From Aptenodytes patagonicus (Eukaryota > Chordata > Aves > Sphenisciformes > Spheniscidae), in assembly GCF_965638725.1 (NCBI RefSeq), contig NC_134951.1:1860001-1924000 (forward strand): a stretch of DNA of 64,000 nucleotides, given 5' to 3'. The number at the start of each line of letters is the position of its first letter. The stretch's first letter is position 1. This document shows positions 9,927-37,795 of this stretch, piece after piece. A program made the translations under genes and the position numbers. The notes beneath the pieces were generated by a model, which was not told the origin of the DNA, made no database searches, and saw only the letters and a program-made list of their open reading frames with translations.

Positions 9927-9939
9927 GTTGCTAGGCGAC
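9927..9939. promoter_or_regulatory. Proximal X-box (RFX site) of DRC1
   Basis: GTTGCTAGGCGAC, identical to the distal X-box except for the single spacer base, again fits RYYNYY-N-RRNRAC exactly. It lies 65 bases upstream of the DRC1 ATG, within the usual distance for ciliary-gene X-boxes. Confidence 0.72.
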
Positions 9940-9960
9940 GCCGGGACGCTCCAGCCGCGG

Positions 9961-9972
9961 CGCGCATGCGCG
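9961..9972. promoter_or_regulatory. Second NRF1-type site, close to the DRC1 start
   Basis: CGCGCATGCGCG is a perfect NRF1 consensus 32 bases before the ATG. A near match, TGCGCATGCGCT, lies at 9907-9918. Such sites are typical of TATA-less CpG-island promoters. Confidence 0.6.
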
Positions 9973-10003
9973 GTAGCTGCCTCTCCGGGCGGGACGGGGC
10001 CGC

Positions 10004-26526
<16,523 letters not shown>

Positions 26527-26604
26527 GTGCCCAGGGCCAGGGCACGGCTTTTCTCTGCCCCGAGCTGAAGCTGTGTCTGGAGCCAGGGCTTCCTGGCAGG
26601 GACT

Positions 26605-26610
26605 AATAAA
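26605..26610 (+). terminator. Poly(A) signal of DRC1
   Basis: AATAAA only 79 bases after the DRC1 stop codon, giving a very short 3' UTR. Confidence 0.8.
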
Positions 26611-26639
26611 CCCTTCCCAAACCTGGGCCGTGAGTGTGC

Positions 26640-27780
26640 GTGTGGCCTGCGAGAAGCACCCCTCTCGCCTCTGAAGATGCTGGGAAGCCGCAGCCAAGCA
26701 TCTCCCCGATCCAGGGGACTCGCGGCACTGTGGGAAAGCATTTCCCCACTCATGCTGCAAAGCCGTGTGGTCTGGGTCCTTCCTTCCCTCCGTGGAGCCG
26801 AACCCAGGCAGGAGCCTTCACCTACCGCAGGTCAGCATCCCCGCCGTCCCTAGGCGTCCTGGCTTCGGGAGAGCCCGCCTTTCTTCACCTGCTTTTACAC
26901 CTTGTTCCCCACTTTTCCTTTTGCTGCCCCAACACCTTTTCTCCCCCTGGACTCCTCCCAAACAACCCACCCCCCAATTACTTTTCCCTCGTCGGTCCCG
27001 GTGCTGCTACATCTGTACCTAAATTCTGCATTTCCAGGGCGATATCAGCCCAAAGTGGTGCTACCGGCAGAGTTATCTCCAGGAGGGCCACGTCGCATCC
27101 GTGACTCCCTTCCACCCCTCTGGGTCACACCAGTTATATCTCGTTCCCAGTAGCCTTGACTCCCCTGCCTAACACACAGCACGAGCAGTTTCTCATACCA
27201 GGGCGGAATAACACCATGTTTTTTTGCTCACTGGGTATCTGTGCCCTTGAATAGTTTTCGCTTTTCTCCTGGTCCGCATCAGGGGATCCGGCCAGCTTCG
27301 AGGGCCGGTGACCCCGTGGGACCGCTTGCTCGCTGTACCCCTGGGGTACAGCGGGATCCACAGGGCAGAAATGCAAACAAGGCGGCCAAGACCGAGGGGG
27401 TGGGAGGCAGGGAAAGGGTTTTGGGGCAGGGGAGGCGGAGAGGGGCACGCTGCCTGGGACAAGGGAGCGGCAGACACTGCCCAGCACATCTCGGCTCGCT
27501 CTGCCGGGCTCCCCGGACCGCCGAGGCACCAGCTCCTGGAGTCAGGGGATGTCCCGAGAACCTGGGACCAAGCAGCCTCCAGCTCCTCTAATCCCAGAGG
27601 GAGGCGAGCAAGTGGGTGTCAGTGGTCTCAGCCCCACGGGGGGGGGGAGGGGGGCAGGAGACCCCTAAACCCCCCACCCCACACGGGACAAGCACGGGGG
27701 CGGGGGGCGGTTCATGAACCGGTGAAGATGGCCCCCAGCGGCAGCAGGAGGGCTGAAATCTTGGGCGGGGGGGGGAGGGG
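26640..27780. other. DRC1-TRIM35 intergenic region
   Basis: About 1.1 kb with no gene recognised in either strand. The right part becomes G-rich, with G runs at 27639-27655 and 27769-27782, and merges into the TRIM35 CpG island. Confidence 0.45.
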
Positions 27781-27782
27781 GG

Positions 27783-28020
27783 CGCGGTTTAGGGTTTAGG
27801 GCTCCGGAGCGGGGGTCGTGAGGCCGTGCCCGGGCGAGGGCCCTCCCCGGCGGCCGCAGCCCGGCCCCCGCCCCGCCCCGCCCCGCCCCTCCGGGCGCCC
27901 TCGCCGCCGCCAGCACCGGACGAGCCCCGGCGGCGGGATGCTGCAGGCGCCCGCCCGGGCTCTCCGCCGCACGGGGCGGCGGAGGGGCCGCTGCAAGCGC
28001 TGCCGCTCGCCTTCGGCAAG
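27783..28020 (+). promoter_or_regulatory. TRIM35 CpG-island promoter and noncoding first exon
   Basis: Very GC-rich and CpG-rich, with stacked GC boxes (CCGCCCCGCCCCGCCCC around 27869-27890) expected to bind Sp-type factors. A likely first exon ends at 28020 with CTTCGGCAAG followed by GTAGGA, a good donor. The matching acceptor is TCTCTCCCCAG at 28610-28620, four bases before the TRIM35 ATG. The transcription start itself cannot be placed. Confidence 0.55.
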
Positions 28021-28624
28021 GTAGGACACCCCCCCCCACCACCCTCACCCCGCCTCGGGACCCGGGTGCACGGCGCTGGGCAGCACCCATGCAGGGGGCA
28101 GCGGGGAGCGCCGGGGTCCGGGCACCGGAGCAGCCCTGGAGGCGGGGGTCCCGGTGAGGGCACCGGAGCAGCACGGAGGTTGGGGCATCGGGCACCGGAG
28201 CAGCGCCGAGATCGGGGCATCGGGGCTGCCCCGGGCGTGGGGGTCCGGCTCCGGACCCCGGGGGAGAGCACCGGGGGTGGGGGGTCCGGGCCCCGGGGGA
28301 AAGCACCGCGGTCCGGCTACGGGGGTTGTCCCGGGGCCGGGCTACGGGACCAGGGCAAAGCCCCGGGTCAGGATCCGGTCGCCCCCGGCCCCTTCCCCGC
28401 GAACCCGCCGCATCCCGGCGCGGCGGCCGGAGCCTGCCCGCCCTTGGCGGCCGCCAGTGGCCCGGGGCGGTGTCAGTCAGGCGGGTGCCTGCCCGGGGAG
28501 GGAGCTGCGGGGTGAGTCACAGGCAGGAAACCGATTGCATCAGGAACGGGGCTGTTTTTCCAGCCGGGGATCTGGGAAAACCCCGCTCCAGCCTCCCCCC
28601 TCCATCCCCTCTCTCCCCAGCGAC

Positions 28625-31600
28625 ATGGAGAAGGGAGGCAGCCCCTCGGCCAGCAGCTCGGTGGCCTTGGCCTCATCCTCCACGGCCACCTTGAAGGAGG
28701 AACTACTGTGCCCCATCTGCTACGAGCCTTTCCGGGAAGCCGTGACGCTTTGCTGCGGCCACAACTTCTGCAAGGGCTGCGTGAGCCGTTCCTGGGAGCA
28801 CCGGCACCACGTGTGCCCCGTCTGCAAGGAGGCCTCCTCGTTCGACGACCTTCGCATCAACCACACGCTCAACAACCTGGTGGAGATGATCCTGAAGGAG
28901 GAAGGGCAGCAGCAGAGCCGGGCGGCCGCCCTCTGCCCCCTGCATCACGAGGAAGCCCAGCTCTTCTGCCTGCAGGACAAGGAGTTGGTGTGCTTCGTCT
29001 GCCAGAGCTCCAAAGAGCACGAAGGGCACAAGATGCGGCCGGTGCAGGAGACGGCGGTGGATTTCAGGGTGAGGGATGCTCCAGGAAAGGGGGACCGATG
29101 GCACGGAGAGGCACCCCTGCATCTGAAGGGGTGCAGCCCGCTCACGCCCTGGCACAAACTTGCCAGCGCACGGCTTTGGCTCGTGCACGGCGTGGTTGTA
29201 CTCGTCGGCGTGCCGGGATGAAAGCCACGCTGCGAGGGTGGGTCCCCGCGGGAGTGCCCCTGCCGCATCGCTGCCCGACGCTCTCCCTGCCTAAGAATTA
29301 CCCAGTGCCACCCCGCCCCCCGGGGCACGGCTGTTTGCCCTGCGGTAAAGGGGAGCGGGCTGATATTCCAAGGGGTTTGGCCCAGGCCCCGCGTTTCCTT
29401 GGCTCGTCCTCCGTGGGGCTGGGCTGGATCTGGCCATGCTGGTTATTGCAGCAGCTGGTTATTGCAGCAGCGCCTCGGGGTTGGGAGCGTGTTTGGGATG
29501 GGGGTTGCACAATTCCCCCAGCCGGGGAGGGATGCGGGCTGGGGAGACAGCCCCAAGCTCCACGGGGCAGGATGGGCCATGGCTGCACAGGGAGGAGGAG
29601 GAAGAGGAGGAGGAGACAGGCTCTGGCCGGCAGCCAGGCATCATGCCAGGACCTGCCGTGTTTCCCGGCTGGGAAAGCAGCAGCTGCCGCCCTGACTCAG
29701 CCTGCGGGGACGAGCCAGATTTCAAATGTCGCGGGGCGGCCATCGGGCTGCTGTTTTGCAAGGCTTGGCAGGCTGCCGGTGGCACCGAGCCTCCCTGGGA
29801 GCGGGGCAGTGGCTGCCTGCAGCACCGGGACAGGCAGGGACTTGACGCTGCATCAGTAGAAGGGCTTAAAAACAGGGGGGAGGATTTGCCATGGAGCAAA
29901 GCTCCTCTGCCTCGCTGCTTAGGGGCGGTGTGTTTGCACGGCCCTGCGCGGAGCTGACCCCGTGCAGCGCTGGCAGACCTCGGCTGCAGGAGGGGAAAGG
30001 GCGGATTGAGCAAGGATCCTGCTTAACCTCATCCTACTGGGTTTGGGGCTCTTGTCTTTCCGCACTGGAAACCCTGGGCGCGTAGGTTTGCGAGGGTCCT
30101 GAAGGCGTCTCCTTCCCGCAGGCCAAGCTGAAGAACATGGAGACCTCCCTGCGGGGTAAGGTGAAGGATTTCGGGGCCGTGCGTCGCTCCTACGAGTCCA
30201 TCTCCAAACACAACCGGGTGCGTGGTCCCTCCTGGCAGGGAGGCAATGGGCCTGATCCTGACACATGCATGCACATGCGTGCACATGTGTGCACACGCAT
30301 GCACATGCCCCGGGCAGGAATGCAACTGGCTCTGGGGTGGCGTGCTGCACCCATCCTGGGCTGCTCCACCCTTAAGTGAGGAGAGCAATGCCGGGGGGAG
30401 GAAGGACTCAGATGGGGAACTGGGGGCCAGGGTGATGGGGCTGTGCCTGCCGTGGCATCAGGGACATTGATTTTGGGAGGGCAGCGTGGTCCTAGTGGGA
30501 TCTCGGCAAGTCCCTGAGTGCTGGAGCTGGTCGGAGGGCTCCGGAGGAGCATTTAGGGAGAGGATGGGGGAACCCAGGGGAGTTGGGGGCTCCGAAGGGA
30601 GGTGGTGACATCCCTACACGGGGCAGGTGGAAGCGACGCGGTTGGAGGAGCAGATCAGGAGGGAGTTTGAGAAGCTGCACGAGTTCCTGCGGGGCGAGGA
30701 GAAGGCGCTGCTGGCCCAGCTGCAGGAGGAGACGCGGCACAAGCACGGCCTCATCGAGGGCAAGGTGAAGCAGCTGGCAGAGGAGAGCCGGGCCCTGCTC
30801 CATGAAGCCCACCAGCTCCAGGCAGAGCTGAAGGAGGATGACTACACCTTCCTCATGGTAAAGCCCTGCCGGGGTGCTGCCCCATGCCCTGCGGGGTGTC
30901 ACCCTCGCCGTGGCACCCTCCTGCCTCTTGCTGGGGTGCGAGCAGGGTGCTGGGCGATCCTTTGGGTGTTTGCGAGCCCCCGTGACCTCTTACAAGTTGG
31001 GGTCTGACACCCGGTGTCTCCTTCTCTTTCAGACCCACAAGAACCGCAAGCGCAGGTAAATCCAGCGCGGCAGGTCCCCGCCATGTCCCCTGCCCAGTGA
31101 CACAGGGTGCTCGGGGTGGCTGAGGCCCCGCATCCCCTCCCTGGGGCTGAACAGGGTCTTCTGCCTGGCTGCAGAGTGAAGTCTCTGCCCCAAGCGAGTT
31201 CCCGTACTCGCCTGTCCCCTCTGGGTCTGGGTGCTCCAGCAGAAGAAGGTGCTGGGGGTCCCCAAGGCCAGGCAGCACCCCTGGGTGCCTCCGGGCAGGA
31301 TGGGGGGGCATGCATGCAGACACAAAGCAGCTTTGCAGGTCTTGGGGGAAGCTTTAAAACCCTGATGGTTGGGGGATTTGGGACCCTCCCAGCGTGATTC
31401 TCCACCCTCCTGGGGGGTGAGAGCAAGGTTTGGCAGATGTGGGGTGCTGGTGGGGAAGCCCCTGCCAAAACACAGGGTGCCAGGAGACCCAGCCCCGTCC
31501 CTTCCTCCATCGCTGACCTGTCTCCATCCTCTGCCCCAGGATCGCCTGCACGGCTGAGGAGCCAGAGGCCGTCTCCTCGGGGATGCTCCTCGACAGTGCC

Positions 31601-32557
31601 AAGTACCTGGGCTCACTGCAGTACAACGTGTGGAAGAAGATGCTGGACATCATCACTGTAGGTGAGGTGCTGGGTCCCCCCCCAAAAGGGTGGTTGTCCC
31701 AGGGCTAAAGCAGCCTTTGCGTGAGGCAGCCCCAGGGGTGGTGGGTGCTGGAGAGAAAAGGAGCATGGAGCAGCCATACCTGTGGCTGATGGGCCTGGGG
31801 AAGGGGGTTGGAGAGAATAAAGGGTGCTCTGGGGCACTTGCACCCCAAAAAGGAAGCCCTGGAGGGTGCATTTCTCCATGGTGAGCTGGGTTAGGAAAGG
31901 ATGGATGAGTGGATGCCTGCGGGGCTGTGGTCCCCCCATAAGCTCATCCCTGCAGCAAGCCGGGCTCCTAACGCGCATCTCCCCGCCACAGTCCCCTTCA
32001 GCTTCGACCCCAACTCCGCGGCGGGCTGGCTCTTGGTGTCCGAGGACCTCACCAGCGTCACCAACAGGGGCTACAAGCTGACGGTGGAGAACCCCGAGCG
32101 CTTCACCTCAGTCCCCTGCATCCTGGGCTCCCACGGCTTCTCCACCGGTTTCCACACCTGGGAGGTGGACCTGGGCGGCATCACGAACTGGCGGGTGGGG
32201 GTGGCCCGGCCACACGGTGGCACCCACTGGACCTTCCACCACGACGCTCGCTCCGGTTTCTGGTATATCTACCGCCTGCCCGGAAAGGACAGCGAGATGT
32301 GCCGAGCATCCAACACGGCGCGTTCGGAGGCGGCGCTGGGCGACCTGAAACGGATCCGGGTGGAGCTGGACTGCGACGAAGGGGAGCTCTCCTTCTACGA
32401 CACCGACCGCAAGACCCACATCTACACCTTCCACGAGAAGTTCGGCGGCACCGTCTTCCCTTATTTCTACGTGGGGGGCGCGCCGGTGGGCGCGCTGCCC
32501 AACACGCTCCGCATCTGTCCCCTCCAGGTCCGCGTCCACGAGGATGTCCCTGTCTAG
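28625..32557 (+). CDS. TRIM35: E3 ubiquitin ligase TRIM35
   Basis: A tripartite-motif protein. TRIM35 is known as a cytoplasmic RING E3 ligase linked to apoptosis, pyruvate kinase M2 and innate immune signalling. Six coding exons: 28625-29068, 30122-30217, 30627-30857, 31033-31055, 31540-31661, 31992-32557. They sum to 1482 bases, or 493 residues, the same as I recall for human TRIM35. Domains: C3HC4 RING from Cys29 (CPICYEPF...CGHNFCKGC...CPVCK), B-box type 2 at about residues 104-140, coiled coil at about 150-255, and PRY-SPRY from about 305 (VPFSFDPNSAAGWL) to near the end (DEGELSFYD, YFYVGGAP). The 23-base exon 4 is very small but keeps frame. All zinc ligands of RING and B-box are present. 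STMN4 follows on the same strand, as in other amniotes. Confidence 0.97.
30261..30309. repeat. Alternating purine-pyrimidine run in TRIM35 intron 2
   Basis: About 50 bases of repeated CACATGCATGCACATGCGTGC-like sequence, nearly all alternating purine and pyrimidine. Such runs can form left-handed DNA and are often length-variable. No effect on splicing is evident, as it lies about 40 bases beyond the exon 2 donor. Confidence 0.75.
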
Positions 32558-32628
32558 TGGCCACCATCTCCTGCCGCCACCGCCTCTGCCTGCATTTGGG
32601 GTTCTCCAGATGCTTTTTCAGCTTTCGT

Positions 32629-32694
32629 TTAAAAAAAAAAAAAAAAAAGATAAAAAAGACTTTATGTACCGCCTCTTTTTTTATCATTAATAAA
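32629..32694 (+). terminator. TRIM35 3' UTR A-tract and poly(A) signal
   Basis: AATAAA at 32689-32694, about 130 bases after the stop, ends a short 3' UTR. A run of about 20 A residues lies upstream at 32629-32648 and would appear in the mRNA itself. Confidence 0.8.
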
Positions 32695-32709
32695 CACTCT
32701 GCTCTTCTG

Positions 32710-34380
32710 GTATGGTCTCTGTGCCCAAATCGCCCCAGCTCTTTTCCTGCCCCTCTCCGTCACGGATCAAAGCTGGGGAGGCCTCGGGGAAGAAGGTATC
32801 ATCTCCCTGCCAGGGGGCTGTAAATAGGAAATTAAACCATCTGGGGGCTTTCCAAGCTTCTACAAGTGCTGCAGCTCGCAGGGCTCCAAGTTTCCCTGCT
32901 GTGGGTAAAGCAGGGGACGGTGGCCCTTGCCCCGGCGCCTCGGGGACGGGAAAATTCCAGGTGGCTTGGCTGGATGCGGGCAGAAGCCCGTGTTTCCCCT
33001 CTACAAGAAAAACCATTAATGGGGACATCCTTGAGAGTAACAACCCATCTCCTCTGACCCTTCTCCCCATGACTTCACCCCTCTGAGGGGCTTTTCTGTA
33101 AATCCCCAGCTCCGGGAGTCAGGTGACGACGTGCGGTTGGTCTTTGGAGGTGTCGGAGGCTCAGAGGTGGGATGGGGGAGACAAAAAAAACCACTCTCTG
33201 CAACCCCCTGCTGGGTCTGGCCTGATATCAATCCTGCCAAAAAAGCTTTTTCCTCCATCCCGGTGAGCACTTGGGGTTTAAAGGTGATGGCCCTGGGGAA
33301 AGGGAGGGTGCCTGGCGGGCCGTGCTGGCTTTGCCGCCCTCGCTGCCGGGCGCAGCCCAGCCGGCCAGGACCTCGCTGGCAGGATGCTGATATTAACGGG
33401 TGGTTTCCATGGTTTCTCACCGTTTGCATAGGATGCTCCTTAGGAACAAGAGCTGGTGGCGGAAAAACAAAGGGGAGATGTTGGAGGCGTGCAGTGCGGG
33501 GGCGACCCCAGGGGTCCTCCGCCTTCGTTACGTCGGCTGACGTTATCTATTTCCATCCGAGCATCCCTGGATACGGGGAAAGGAGGAAAATCGGCGCGAG
33601 CGCCCCATCTCCCGCCCCGCACCGTATCCCGATGCTGCCCATCACCCCCCAAAAAGCTGGCGGTGCCTGGAAATTTGGGCATCCCGCGGGCAATTTAGGC
33701 AGAAGCAAGGCGTTATTTGGGAACAATAAAAAGCCGGGGAAGCTCTTTGAGTTGCCGGGGCTGGAGCAGGATGAGGCGTTTCTCTTTGTCAGGTCCGAAG
33801 GGAGCATTTCCCTCCCACGGCTGCCAGTGCCAGAGCAGGTGCCTGCCGTAAAAATGGCAATAAAGGGTGAAATGAGGCATCGCTTCGGATGGCGAAACCG
33901 CAACGTTTGGACTTTTTTCTGAATCATCTGGTGAAAAATTGGTTTGCAGGAAACAATATGAATTAATGAGCTGGTTGGCTCCCTAAGACTCTGCATTTTT
34001 TAGTGTAATAAACGGTACCTGCATCTTCCCCTGAGCTTAATTTCATTCCCACAGAGGCAGAGAAATGGCTTTAGGTGGCAACCAAGGCAGCGAAGCTGTT
34101 CCTCCCACCGACCTCTCCTCCGGAGCTGGCCCGGGAGACAGCACCCAGCCTGCAGCCATGGGTGATGTCTCCCCGGGACTGAGCATTTGCTCGCACATCC
34201 GACGTTGGAGGACTAATTTGGGGAAAGCTCCGGTAAGGGGCAGGCGGGTTTCACGTGGGACCCTCCTCTGCAGCCATCGTGTCCTTCCCCGATGCCTGAG
34301 ATCCTGCCTGGGACATGCCAGTTACTTGCAGGACCTTTTCCGAGGTCAAACCTTCCTCCTTGCAGCAATTAGAACGATCT
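32710..34380. other. TRIM35-STMN4 intergenic region, left part
   Basis: Unique-looking sequence without recognised genes or repeats. Several AATAAA-like words (33724, 34008) occur but without associated exons. Confidence 0.4.
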
Positions 34381-34382
34381 CA

Positions 34383-34385
<3 letters not shown>

Positions 34386-34439
<54 letters not shown>

Positions 34440-34441
34440 TA
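34386..34441 (+). repeat. (TTA)n microsatellite
   Basis: About 18 near-perfect TTA/ATT units with one interruption (TTACTATTA) near the right end. It is a simple repeat likely to vary in length. Confidence 0.95.
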
Positions 34442-34689
34442 TAGCATCATTTTTGGCTGCTCATGCCGAGGACGGGGAGCGATGGGCCCCGCTCCAGCCT
34501 GCGGGGTGCCTGGCATCCCGATCCCCATCCATCCCGGTGCTGTTCCCCTGCGAGGGGCGGGTGGGGGTCCGCGGGTGGGCGTGGGGTGCGAGTGGGGCTC
34601 CCCGGGTACCTGGGTGGGGAAGGGGGCGTGAATCCAACCGGGGGAGGGTTTGCTGGGGTTGCTGCAGTGAAGCCCCCCCCCCACCCCAT

Positions 34690-34910
34690 CAGGCTGTACT
34701 GACCCCCCCCCCCCCCCCCCCCTCCCGCAGCATCCCCCCGTTTATAGGGACGGGCGATATTTCGGAGAAGCAGGCGGCTCTCCCATTGGCTCGCAGCCCG
34801 GCGATGATGTAATTTCTGCCCAATCCGGGGGAGGACAGCACCTTTTCCCCGCCCCCTCCCCAGCCCTCCCTCGCCCCGGGTACCAGCCAGCGCCGGGACA
34901 CGGTGCATCC
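34690..34910 (+). promoter_or_regulatory. Candidate distal promoter upstream of STMN4
   Basis: After a poly(C) run (about 34701-34722) the sequence holds TTTATAGGG (34740), CCATTGGCTCG (inverted CCAAT, about 34782), TGATGTAAT (CREB/ATF-like), a direct CCAAT (about 34821) and a GC box (CCCCGCCCCCT). The same kinds of element recur in the main STMN4 promoter 2.8 kb downstream. An alternative first exon is possible but no donor is convincing. Confidence 0.3.
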
Positions 34911-37590
34911 CGGAGGGGTGGGGGGGGCAAGTGGGGGGGGGTCGGACCCCCCCAAGAATGTTCCCCGGGGTGTGCACAGCCCTCGGGCAGCCCGGAGGAT
35001 GCACGGTCCTGGGGACGGATCCTGCACCCGGGTCCCCAGCGCTGGGGCAGGCGGGTTGGGGCTAATCCTGTGCCCTGGCACTGACGGCCGGGATCCGCTG
35101 GCTGCTCCGCCGGCTCTTCCCAGGGCCAGGAATCCTCCAGAACGAGGAGGGTCCAAACCTGCGGGTCTTCTTCCTGAAGGATCTGCGGATACTGAACCTT
35201 TGCGGGGGGGGGGAGGTTGGAGATGTCCTGGGAGAGGAATCCAGGGGGGGGTGATGCAGAGCCCATCACCAGCCCTGCAAACCCCCCGCCCCGCCCCGAG
35301 CATGGCTGGAGGGTGGGAAAGGGCTCGGGGGAAACACCGTATATGCTCACCCCATCCTTAGGGTCTCCCCTGGATGCCTGCTCCCGGGCATCCCGGGGCC
35401 ACACGGACCTTCCGGCGGGGCCACCCTCGTGCTCCATCCCAGATGGACTGCAGGCTGCAGATGGGTCCCACGTGCTGTGTGCCCACGGCGAAAGGTTGTT
35501 TTCCATCTCTCCCACCCGTACCTGGGAAGGGTTTGGATGCTGGCACCGGGTTGCCGAGCAAGTTTCCCTAAGCCAGCAGGCTGCAGCCACGGGAAGAGGC
35601 AAACCCTTGGCCTCCCGTGGCCTCCACTCACTGCTGGGGCTTTTTCTTCCCCAGCATCAGCCCGGCTCCATGGCCAACCTCTCCTCCAGCCACCTCCTGC
35701 CATGTCCTACCCCGGAGCTGGGGACGGCCCCGCGCCAGGCTGACGTCCTGGGGAGGGTTTGGTGGGGCTGGTGTGGATGGGAAAGGGGTGGCCCGTTGCA
35801 GCCCGCGGTCTCCATCACTCTGGGTACACCCAAATGCCCTTGGCCTCCTTTTTCTGCGCCTCGTTTAGTTGAGACCAGCACATGCTGCTGGAGAAAAAAC
35901 AGTTCCCAGCGCTGGAGCAGCCAGGATGCTTTGTGGGGTGGAGGATGACAGCCCTTAGGGATGGTGGCCACCGAGCATCCCCAGAGGCACAGCCTTACAC
36001 AGGGGCTCCAGGAGCTGAAACCAACCTCTGTCCCCACAAATGACGGTCCTGCAGAGCTGGGGGACAGGGAGGCACCTCCAGACGTGACCCCTCCCCAAGG
36101 CCTCCCAGCATCTCCTCCGGCTCCAGCAACCACAGCTAGCCATGCAGCTAAACTGTGGCCATCAACGCGGGGTGGCAGGGAGGGATTTGTACCCTGAGCC
36201 TGGACCACGGGGAGCTCAAAGGAGCATTTGAGCAGAGCCCCCTGCACCCCCCCGCCGTGGGGTGCCACACATCCCGGTGCCAGCCGCGACAGGGACCGTC
36301 CCACAGCCACGTGGGTCCCCACAATGGCTGTTTGTCCCCCGGTTGGCCTCCGTGTCTCGACTCTTTCCTCCCCTTAGCCCTTCCGTCTCGGGGCTGTGCT
36401 CCGTTCCCTCTGCAGCTTCTCGCACGTCCCACGGGCATCCTACCCACGGCACCCACGCCTGCGTGGACACCCGAACCCTGCCGAGCCAGGGGGGCTCTGG
36501 CGTGGAGCTCGCTCATCACCCGAGCATTAGAGGATCCTTTCGGAGGGAAGCGATGCGCCGTTGAGTTTCAGCGGGACGTGTTACAGATGCCCCACCATGA
36601 GCTGAATGGCTGAGCTGCGGTGTCACCCATGCGATGTCACCCCCCCATTTCCAGCTGGGTCACCCTGTCCTTCCCCATGTCCCGAGGCCATGGGCTTTGC
36701 AAAGCCACCCTACATTCGTTTTCCAGGGGGAACCACCTCCCCATAGCCGCCCTGATGCTCATTGCATAATGGAGGAGACCAGTGCCTAAATATACCGGCA
36801 CGGTTCCCCGGAGGTGCCGGGCTTGTGATCACCATCAGACACAGCCGTCGGCGATAAATAGGTCAGGGTGAAGCAGATCTGGGGGAAGGAGAGCTGGTTT
36901 ATGGGAAGGGCACAGCCCTAAGAGATGTCCTAGCTCTGCCGGGGCTCCCCGGGGACCTCCGCTCGCCCTGGCATCCACGGCGGCATCGCACCGAAATAGT
37001 TTCGGGATCTGGGACTCGGCCTCTCCGAGCTCCCGTTGCCCAGTTTGTGGGAGGATAACGAGTCCTCACGTGCCTTTGGGGCTGGGAACGGGTCACGCCG
37101 GGCTTGTGCCGCACCCCCGTCCTGGGAGGATGGAGAGGGCACCCCATTGCTCCCCAGCGTGGAGAGGACATCCCATAGCCCATGCCGGCACGGGGTTTAG
37201 GGGAGCGGAGTGGGGCGGTTTGGCCCCATCGGAGGTGCCACCGGGGCCCCATTAAACCCTCCGAGTCCCCTTCTGTGTCACTTTGTCACTCTCCACCTTT
37301 GTCCTGCTCTAGCAGAGAGCCAAAGCTTGCTTTCCACCATGCGCTCGGCCCTTTCAATCCCTCACACCCCCCCCGCCCCGAACCCCACCAAAACCCCCTT
37401 TTCGGGCCGAACCCGCCCCCCCCCCCCCTTTGCCTCCAGCCCCTCCCCCCCCCCCCCGCTTTTATAATTTTCCCCCCTTTTTAATGTTGTTTTGTTGTTG
37501 TTGTTTTTTTTTTTTAATTCCCCCCCGCTTTTTGGGGGTTTTTCCCCCCCCCCCCCCCCCAAAACCCAGCCCGAAAATAGCTGCTCGGCG
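34911..37590. other. Intergenic or upstream STMN4 region
   Basis: No coding exon recognised. The region is GC-rich with many C and G runs. A short AT-rich island at 36755-36865 contains CATTGCATAA, CTAAATATACC and GATAAATAGG, which look like factor-binding words but cannot be assigned. Confidence 0.35.
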
Positions 37591-37795
37591 TGATGTCACC
37601 GGGCTGGTACCCGGTTCGTACAGTCCCCCGGCCAATCAGCGGCGAAGGCGCGGCTGCGCCAATCGCCGGCCGGGGAGGTGATGTCATGGGGGGCGCTGGG
37701 GGCCCCCCGGGTGGGATGCTCCGCGCAGACCCCCGCGCCCGCGTTAAATGAGCCCGGAGAGCGCGGAGGAGCAGCCCAAGCGCCGGCGGTGGGGT
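37590..37795 (+). promoter_or_regulatory. STMN4 CpG promoter and noncoding first exon
   Basis: Two CCAAT boxes (GCCAATCAGCGG near 37631 and GCCAATCGCCGG near 37659) and two CRE-like TGATGTCA words (near 37591 and 37679) lie in a CpG-rich block. They precede GTTAAATGAG and an exon-like stretch that ends at about 37793 with GGGGTGAGTG, a strong donor. The next exon of the gene begins at 40987, so intron 1 would be about 3.2 kb. Placement of the start site is inferred. Confidence 0.6.

Noticed and set aside
27787-27802. Telomere-like GGTTTAGGGTTTAGGG
   Set aside because: Only two units of a plant-type telomere heptamer, not the vertebrate TTAGGG hexamer array; chance within G-rich sequence.
27665-28515. 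Several 150-230 codon frames on both strands
   Set aside because: They lie in the TRIM35 CpG island, where stop codons are rare; Pro/Gly/Arg/Ala composition only.
34065-34631. Frames with long Tyr or Ile runs
   Set aside because: They are translations of the (TTA)n microsatellite.
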